Source: Siphonodentalium dalli
Lineage: Eukaryota > Mollusca > Scaphopoda > Gadilida > Siphonodentaliidae
NCBI GenBank assembly: GCA_032622095.1
Contig: CP136066.1
Coordinates: 101,763,319 to 101,827,318, forward strand
Reading direction: 5' to 3'
DNA: 64,000 nt
The translations under genes were made by a program, and so were the position numbers. Positions 57,768 to 64,000 of this stretch are shown one piece after another. The first letter of the stretch is position 1; each line of letters starts with the position of its first letter. The notes below the pieces were generated by a model. It was not told the origin of the DNA. It searched no databases and saw nothing but the letters and a program-made list of their open reading frames with translations.

Positions 57768-58261
57768 AGGCACGCGAGGCCTTAATTGTCGAAAATATTC
57801 ATATTTGTTCCAAACACCGTAAACAGAAAAACATTAAAACGCATACAGTTTCGTTCATATATACCATGACCATCGCGTAAACAGCATGTTATCATAAAGA
57901 CCTACTATATTTTACCTAAGCAAGAGCCTGATTGTGTTACAGAAGACAGCACAGTGTTACTGGCTAATCACACGCAAATGGCATAAACGCTCTTTATTAG
58001 TTCCATATCAGGAATTCACCAACACAGAACGCTCTTTATGTTTACCATCATAATATAAACAAACACCAGAAAACTTACTTTTTATGCTCTTGTTTACATA
58101 ACAATAGTCAAACATGTGACAATAACATACTGTTTATGCGATATTTATTATTTGTATACGGACAAAGTCGGTCTATATTTTGATGTTCTTTCTGTTTGTA
58201 GCGGTTTTTGACGGGTGGAAATATTTTCACAGGATACCCACCGCCAAGGCCAACCGTACCT
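57768..58261 (-). mobile_element. TTAA-flanked element family K, nested copy, 494 bp
   Basis: It starts AGGCACGCGAGGCC and ends GGCCAACCGTACCT, with TTAA on both sides (57764-57767, 58262-58265). It sits inside the right arm of 56027-58358. The same position in the left arm reads GCTTTAAATCAC with no insert, so the pre-insertion site is known. Closest relative 34517-35009. Confidence 0.93.
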
Positions 58262-58499
58262 TTAAAGCAATTTTTAAAAAGTGGGTCGGATCCGGATCCG
58301 GAAAAAAAACATTTTTTCGGCCAAATCCGAATCCGGAATCCGGATTAAAGTTAGTCCCTACACATAGCAGCCTCCCAGAACATCCATACGATGAGACAGG
58401 CGTGAGCAATACTAGATACAACAAACATCAAGACGAAATTCAAACGTGCATGATATGACTGAAACATCACACATGAATAAACAAAACGGCAAACTTCAT

Positions 58500-58895
58500 T
58501 TAATACAATACATCAGTTAACAAAACAGACTGTTCTCCCGAAAATACTCAAATTATCTGCTTATATTAAAACTTATTTTAGGCAGTAATCTGCTTAGAAT
58601 CGGCTCATTTTGAGTCGACAATGTGCTGGAAATGAGAGCGTTTTAGTCACATTATCAACTCATAAGGAGGCGATTCTACGCAGATTATGTGCGGACAATG
58701 ACACAAATAAGCTAACTCACGACTTTTCAGATGTACGCTCTTTAACATGTGTTTTGAATGTGGCCCGCGCCGTAAAACAAAATAACGGGCATGACTCCAT
58801 TATCAAATACAGAATAAAATAACCACATTATGCACCTATTTCACTCTATAGGTCGATTATGTGCGTATTTGTGTAAGGATATGTTGAACAGAAAT
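58500..58895 (-). repeat. Interspersed repeat family S2, minus copy
   Basis: 'AGACTGTTCTCCCGAA', palindrome CTGCTTAGAATCGGCTCATT against 'AGGAGGCGATTCTACGCAG', 'TTTAACATGTGTTTTGAATG' and 'TGTGCGTATTTGTGTAAGGA'. The 70-codon ORF inside has a counterpart in 61566-61930 but is less conserved as protein than as DNA. Confidence 0.82.
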
Positions 58896-59672
58896 TTAGT
58901 ACGAAACAATGCGGAGAGGCATGATATAGCTGATTGGTTGAGGCGGATCTACTCATCCATCTTGGAACAGATGTAGGACCGAAGTGTACCACGAGCTAAG
59001 CAGTATTTGTGGGTCGATGCCTCACATGAAACGACCGCCCTATACAGTGCACACTGACTCATATACACCACACATCGCGGGATGCACATAACGACAAACA
59101 CGTTGCCGCATTAGGGGATTCTATAACCCATCGCAGAGGGGCGATGCTCATATTCTACCCGATCCCACACGGGGCAAAGTGAAGGACATGCTAGTGAAAA
59201 CGACATGCTATATTCGTTTGCGAAACTTCTGAAAATTTAGAATATAAGATTAAAAACAAAAAACGCAAATTTATTGAGATCCGCGACAGAAAACGGAGGT
59301 TGAAGACATCAAGAAATATAGCAAATGAAGGATATGACTACATTATATATATACATGATTTGTTTTGTCTTTAAATGGGTCATATTTCAGCTCCTTTTCG
59401 TATGCCATCTTCGTGGGTACATACTGTAGTCCGTTTTATACACAAGAACCACTACTTTTTGGTGGATTTATAAGCATATTTACACCAGTCATTAACTGTC
59501 TATATGAACATCTGATTGGGATTAGTTAAAATAAATAACTCGAGGTTTAGTTCCTCGTTTGGTGTCGAGCACTGAGTAGTATAATCCACTATTGCGATTC
59601 CCATACTTTGAGAGTTTAGATCCAAAACTTTCTTTTTATCATTTTCGACCACAGATATGACCTGTGTAATAA
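58896..59672. other. No gene recognised
   Basis: Unique-looking sequence without a domain-bearing ORF. Confidence 0.4.
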
Positions 59673-60430
59673 ATGGACATGGCTCATTTGAACTTCGTGT
59701 ATTTATACGTAAATTGTGAAGAGGGATCTTATAGGTAGATAATATACGAAAATCGAGGCATACATTATATACTTTGAAAACGGCATATCCATTTATGCAT
59801 TCCATTTAATTCATTACAAATATAAAGTACAGAATAACTATTAATCTATAAGAACGCACAATAAGATGTTCTCTCTTTATCGCTATCAGACGGACCACAT
59901 GCGGTCTTTAATTTGTCTTGCATTCTTTTTGAGTGACGTATGTTAAATGACATCGGCCTATTTCACCCGAAGGATGTGGGAAATCGGCAAGTTCTGGGCT
60001 CAATATTAGTGCAAGTGACTTTAAGTCACGTTGGGCTATTAACAGCTCATCGTTGGTGACAATATGAAAATTCAAAGCTAAATTGTTATAAAATATATAT
60101 GTCAGTCAACAACTCGCTAAGTTGCCCTTATATTATACGACACTGTGCCCCCATTTAAAACCTATAGACACAGACCTTCTAGCGACAAGAACCGAATGAA
60201 ACTGTTTTCATTATTATTAAATTCAGGCTTCAAACCGCTATTTTCCATACTTTATACGGACTTTATATTTAAAAGTCGTATTATAACACTATACAAATTA
60301 GGGGAAAAAATGAAGAGTCTTTCTCACTTATGTGCTAACGATTGAAAACAGCTGGAACATTGCCTAGTTTTGTCAGAGCATATATATAACGTATGCCGGT
60401 ATATCGGTATTTTTAGTTTATTTGCTGACC
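59673..60430. repeat. Decayed family H remnants
   Basis: 'AATGGACATGGCTCATTTGA' at 59673 matches the H start. 'CTCACTTATGTGCTAACGAT' with 'TGAAAACAGCTGG' near 60325 matches the H interior in opposite orientation. The interval between has no clear match. ORFs 59500-59805 and 60145-60345 have no domain. Confidence 0.4.
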
Positions 60431-60776
60431 TTATTGGTCATACTACATGTATAACACATTGCGTTATGTAACTTTTAAATACAAATGAGCAATGTCCGTT
60501 TTAAGGTTTATTGTATCTAAGTGTTAACTGTTATCGTTAGTGTTATAAAATTAAGCAGTTTTCCGTTGATTACTGACCGGCGAGCAATATGACACATCTA
60601 CTATTTAAATAATCATATGTTCAATTAATGAGAGATAACTCTATTCGTCTATTCGTCGAAAAGTTCCCAATTGAGAAAGCTCTTTATTATCTACTTTTGG
60701 GCGATCATTGTAATTTTTGCCAGGCGGACACAAATGAAATTCCTTCTTAAAAAACGTCCTCTTCTGAAATGATAAA

Positions 60777-61088
60777 ATTGTTAAAGAATGTAAGAAAACA
60801 ATTATAAAATTGTTAAAGAATGTAAGAAAGAATAATAATAATAAAAAAATTGTTAAAGGATGTGAGACAAAAATGATAAAAAAAAGAGAAAAAATTGTCT
60901 TAAAAACGTCCCCTTCTGACAATGATAAAATTGTTAAAGAATGTAAGAAAAAAATTGTAAAAAATTACAAATTTTATGAAAAAATGATGAAAAATGAAAA
61001 ACAATATTAAAGAATGTAAGAACAATTGATACAAAAATAGAAAGAAAATGTTAGGTCAATGCATTCTCTTATATATGCGAGGCGACCT
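60777..61088. mobile_element. Palindromic MITE family pB-A, truncated copy
   Basis: The minisatellite is present as its complement (AAATTGTTAAAGAATGTAAG units, 60777-61030). It is followed by 'GGTCAATGCATTCTCTTATA' with TATGCGAGGCGACCTATG, where it stops against the foldback at 61090. The outer left palindrome and end are missing. Two 'AAAACGTCC..CTTCTGA' boxes (60751, 60903) flank part of the array. Confidence 0.78.
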
Positions 61089-61089
61089 A

Positions 61090-61297
61090 TGTCTGAAACC
61101 TGGTTAATAGCAAAGTTTGGTCACATATAGCTTACGCTAATGCGAAAATCCCACATAATAGTCATAAGAAAATACAAAAAAATATCTGGAATCTTTAACC
61201 CGGAATCCGGATAAATTTCTTATGACTATTATGTGGGACTTTCGCATTAGCGTACGCTATATGTGACTAACCATTGCTATTGACCAGGTTGCAGACA
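61090..61297. mobile_element. 208-bp foldback element
   Basis: TGTCTGAAACCTGGTTAATA onward (87-bp arm) pairs with the right arm ending 'TATTGACCAGGTTGCAGACA'. The ~40-bp centre contains 'CCCGGAATCCGGAT'. The arm motif 'CCCACATAATAGTCATAAGA' echoes 'GTCACATAATAGTGATTTAA' of 56027-58358. It interrupts the pB-A copy. Confidence 0.85.
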
Positions 61298-61565
61298 TAT
61301 ACCGTGACGGCTGACAAATGTTGCCACAGTTGAGGACGAATTGCGTCTGAAGAAACATGGGTTATACAGTAGTAGCTACCTATTTAGCACACACATGCAT
61401 GCATTCATCTATTGTATATATCGATATGAATGTGGAGCGTGTGTACTATCGCTTTCATACGGCTCCTTGAGTCCTTGTTGTTCTGAAACATTACGTTCTT
61501 TCGCTCTTTGTCCCATTCGCGCGTTCATCCTAATGAAAACAATGCGCAGCGTATATATCAATATA

Positions 61566-61930
61566 GCCTTGCTCAAATACGCACATATAATCGACATATA
61601 ATGTGAAATAGGTACATAATGTGATTATTTGATTTTTAAATAAGCAGCAGATAATGGATCATACACGTTATTTCGTTTTACGGCGCGGGCCACGGTAAAA
61701 ACACATGTTAAAGAGCGTGAATCTGAACAATCGTGAGTTTGCTTATATGTGTCATTGTGCGCACATAAACTGCTTCGAATCGCCTCGTTGTGAATCGATA
61801 ATTTGACTAAAACGCTATCATTTTCAGCACACAATCGACTCAAAATGAGGCGATTCTCAGCAGTTTATCAACCTAAAACAAGTATATTTTAAATAGATAA
61901 TATGCGGAAATTTGGGAGAACAGTCTGAAT
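61566..61930 (+). repeat. Interspersed repeat family S2, copy 3
   Basis: 'CTCAAATACGCACATATAAT', 'AAAACACATGTTAAAGAGCG', the palindrome CTGCTTCGAATCGCCTCGTT against 'GAGGCGATTCTCAGCAG', and 'GGGAGAACAGTCTG'. Confidence 0.82.
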
Positions 61931-62329
61931 AATCATCTTCAATGCACTTATATAGTGTCGATTCATATTATATTTGGGACGATCTCGTACCTTTTCTCTC
62001 TCTCTGCTTCGCTCCCCATCTCTCTCTCCCTGTTCAGAGAGCCCCGGGTCGTTCTGACTATCTGTCTCCGTCCCATGTAACTCGTTCATCCTGATGCGAA
62101 TATCTTTAAATCAATATGATGTTATCAGCTAATTTGTTAGCAAATTTGTTCGGACTTACGTGCATATCAGAATGAACGTGAAACGTGGGTCCACGACATC
62201 TTTGTTGAGGTCCTGAACACGAATCCGTGTTTTCCGTGGTTGCATGCTAACTGCGGAATGGGTCATCCGAGTGAATACGGATTTTTCTCGATTGATAATC
62301 TCGGTCTTCTAAGGTCAAGACACGTAGGT
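61931..62329. other. No gene; CT-rich patch at 61995-62035
   Basis: No domain. The CT-rich patch is the reason for the arginine/glutamate-rich minus ORF 61889-62089. 'CCGTGGTTGCATGCTAACTG' near 62236 loosely resembles 'CCGTGGTTGCAAACAGACGA' of the 56027 element. Confidence 0.4.
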
Positions 62330-62735
62330 CCGAATCGGCATCTCTGGTTTAGACTAGGTTTTATTCTAGACCAGGTTTAACTCCAGTTTAAACTAGGTTT
62401 AAGTAGGATTTAAACTTGGTTTTACTGTAGTTAAACTAGGTTTTATGGGAGTGAAACTGGGTGTTAGTGTAGTTAAACCCAGTTTTGTGATAAACTCAGT
62501 TTAAGTTTGTGGAATTCGATCTCAATTGAAACTAGGTTTTATTGACGTGATAAAGATATGGTAATATTACTAATTGTTAGTGGTGAATTGGCTATATAAT
62601 CATCAGTATAAGCTTATGTATTTATACGTACCATACGTCTGGTCTCGAAAATATACCTTTAAATATACTTTGAAAAAACATCAAAGTTAAACCACCCTAC
62701 CCCAGGTTTTACTAAAACCTAGTTTTTTGGGTTTA
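62330..62735. repeat. Cluster of ~20-bp AAACTAGGTTTTA repeats, with inverted counterpart
   Basis: About nine loose copies of TTAAACTAGGTTTTA or ACCAGGTTTAA run from 62345 to 62500 with ~20-bp spacing. Inverted copies occur at 62535 and 62705-62735 (AAAACCTAGTTTTTTGGGTT). This may be one element with subterminal binding-site-like repeats. Confidence 0.6.
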
Positions 62736-63059
62736 ATTATTCGGACGATTTTTTCCGCCCAGTATTGATGTTCTTTCTTCGCGTATATGGGAGTGTTTAT
62801 TTTGAATTGGGGGAGGCGTTTATGCGCGGGCGTTTGTCACTCAATGTACATGCAGGAGAGTCTTAGTGGAATTCGGGGAGGCGATGTCGGTACTTATGAG
62901 ATCAATTCTAACAAAAAATGTGCCAGTGTGATGGATTATTTCTTGCTATATATGTCTGTTTGCAATTCGCTCGTTCGGATGTCGGTTTGGCGGAATCGGA
63001 CTGATCAGATTGACACGTTAGACATGAACATGACTTTTGAAACTGATTCCTTATTCACA
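62736..63059. other. No gene recognised
   Basis: Start of the 120-codon ORF 62787-63149, which runs into the minisatellite and has no domain. Confidence 0.4.
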
Positions 63060-64000
63060 AAAAGGTCTCTTTCGGTCAATTTGACGCATGGGTTGGTGGT
63101 CCGCCAAATACCCATCAGAGACACCCAGCCTTCACCCGGAGGAGGGTAACGGCCACCCTGAGGGGGTGGAGTATGGACTATTTTGGAGAACTGTAATGAT
63201 TTCGGCCAATTTGATGGTATGGGTGGCTCGCCCCAAATAACCCATAGAAACACCACACCCCTCACATCCGGGGGGGGGGGGGGGTACGACCAGAGGGGAT
63301 GAACGTGGGATATGGACCATTTTCGAGACTGGTAAGGATTTCGGCCAATTGACGGCATTGATAGATGGCCCGCTCAAATGTCCCATAGAAACAGCCCACC
63401 CCTGAACGCTGGGGGAACCACCACAGGAGGTGAAAATGGGGTATGGACCATTTTCGAGAACGGTAAGGATTTCGGTCAATTTGACGTCAGCAGTGTGGGT
63501 AGCCCGCTCCAACTACCCCCTAGAAACACACTCACCCGGGGGTACCACCCGAGTGAGTGAAATGGGGTATGGACCATTTTCGAGAACGGTGGGTGGCACA
63601 TCCCAAATGCCCCCCATAGAAACACCCCAACCCCCACCGGACCATTTTCACCCGCACGGGTAGAAACACCGGGGTGAGGGTGTGGGTGTTTCTATGGACT
63701 ATATTTGAGGGCGGACCGCCCACCAATGACGTCATGTTGGCCGAAATCCTTACCGTTCTCGATAACGGTCCATACCCCATTCCGAGTGGTGGGGTGTTTC
63801 TATGGGGTATTTGGGGCGGGCCACATACACATGCCGTAATATTGACCAACAGAGGCATTTTGTTGCGAATAATGAATAAAATGCTCCATACCCCATTTTC
63901 ACCCCAGCATGGTGGTACCCTCCAGGTATGAGGGTAGGGTGTCTATATGGGGTATTTGGAGCGGGCTACACACCCTGTCGTTAAATTTGCCGAAATCCTT
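63060..64000. repeat. GC-rich ~130-bp minisatellite, direct then inverted, cut by window edge
   Basis: 'GATTTCGGNCAATT' recurs at 63198, 63337 and 63468 with GGACCATTTTCGAGAACGGT and 'CCATAGAAACACC' blocks. From about 63690 the same blocks appear inverted (GGTGTTTCTATGG, GGCCGAAATCCTTACCGTTC, 'CGGTCCATACCCCAT') to the window end. The switch lies between 63610 and 63700. Several proline-rich ORFs on both strands are by-products. Confidence 0.88.

Larger units (their letters stand above)
56027..58358. mobile_element. Long-TIR element with GA-microsatellite core
   Basis: The left arm (56027-56455) and right arm (57462-57767 plus 58262-58358) are complementary for about 400 bp. Ends are GGGACTAACTTTAATCCGG and CCGGATTAAAGTTAGTCCC. 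Flanks are TACACATAT (56018-56026) and TACACATAG (58359-58367), an 8- to 9-bp target duplication. Each arm holds a ~150-bp subterminal tandem duplication with GGATCCGGATCCGAC, and CAxxTTATGTGACATTTTCGC. The core is CT/GA microsatellite. The right arm is split by a K element. Long TIRs with a 9-bp duplication suggest a Mutator-like element, and 8 bp would fit hAT. No coding capacity. Confidence 0.85.

Noticed and set aside
63005-63931. Several overlapping proline/glycine-rich ORFs on both strands
   Set aside because: All are translations of the ~130-bp minisatellite and its inverted copy.

Overview
The window looks like non-genic DNA from an invertebrate animal genome. It is AT-rich. I find no long open reading frame, no credible host gene, no rRNA or tRNA and no bacterial-type operon. 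What fills it is transposable-element debris, short non-autonomous DNA transposons, hairpins, minisatellites and microsatellites. Simple repeats of the 'GGACGGACGAC' and 'CAAGATGGC' type suggest a marine lophotrochozoan such as a mollusc, but that is only an impression. Taxon and repeat classes need a database search that I could not run.

The main theme is elements flanked by TTAA. I can delimit about 17 intact or partial elements with TTAA (or one-mismatch) boundaries. They fall into several families: three with CCC/CCT ends that look piggyBac-like (2668-2995; 11923-12166, 19745-20018, 38446-38660, 38992-39234; 27398-27657, 27858-28373, 42641-43150), and others starting AG (10813-11331, 34517-35009, 42104-42622, 57768-58261; 4741-5102, 24474-24840, 46088-46474; 5204-5567) or A (9921-10347, 40446-40866). 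The copy at 57768-58261 sits in one arm of a larger inverted-repeat element (56027-58358). The other arm keeps the uninterrupted site, so the TTAA duplication is directly visible.

Three transposase or retroelement relics can be read. At 15031-16380 (+) is a broken P-element/THAP9-type transposase. Two long-TIR elements with TTA target duplications, 20091-21597 and 30783-32043, each keep the same short N-terminal piece of a PIF/Harbinger transposase. At 54335-54655 (-) is a broken non-LTR retrotransposon gag with CCHC zinc knuckles. Helitron-like elements with a 3' hairpin and CTAG end lie at 12756-13507 and, head to tail, at 49321-50213.

Tandem arrays are frequent: a 485-bp satellite (30674-33879, interrupted by a Harbinger element), a ~420-bp satellite (36967-38228), an alternating 130/135-bp higher-order array (43713-44333), 382-bp, 181-bp, 170-bp, 156-bp and 89-bp doublets, a ~28-bp minisatellite (33949-34255), and a GC-rich direct-plus-inverted array running off the right edge (63060-64000). 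Two short ORFs carry C2H2 zinc-finger signatures (49098-49292; 52633-52905) and are the only candidates for host exons, at low confidence. The elements do not form a pathway. They record successive insertion, nesting and local amplification.
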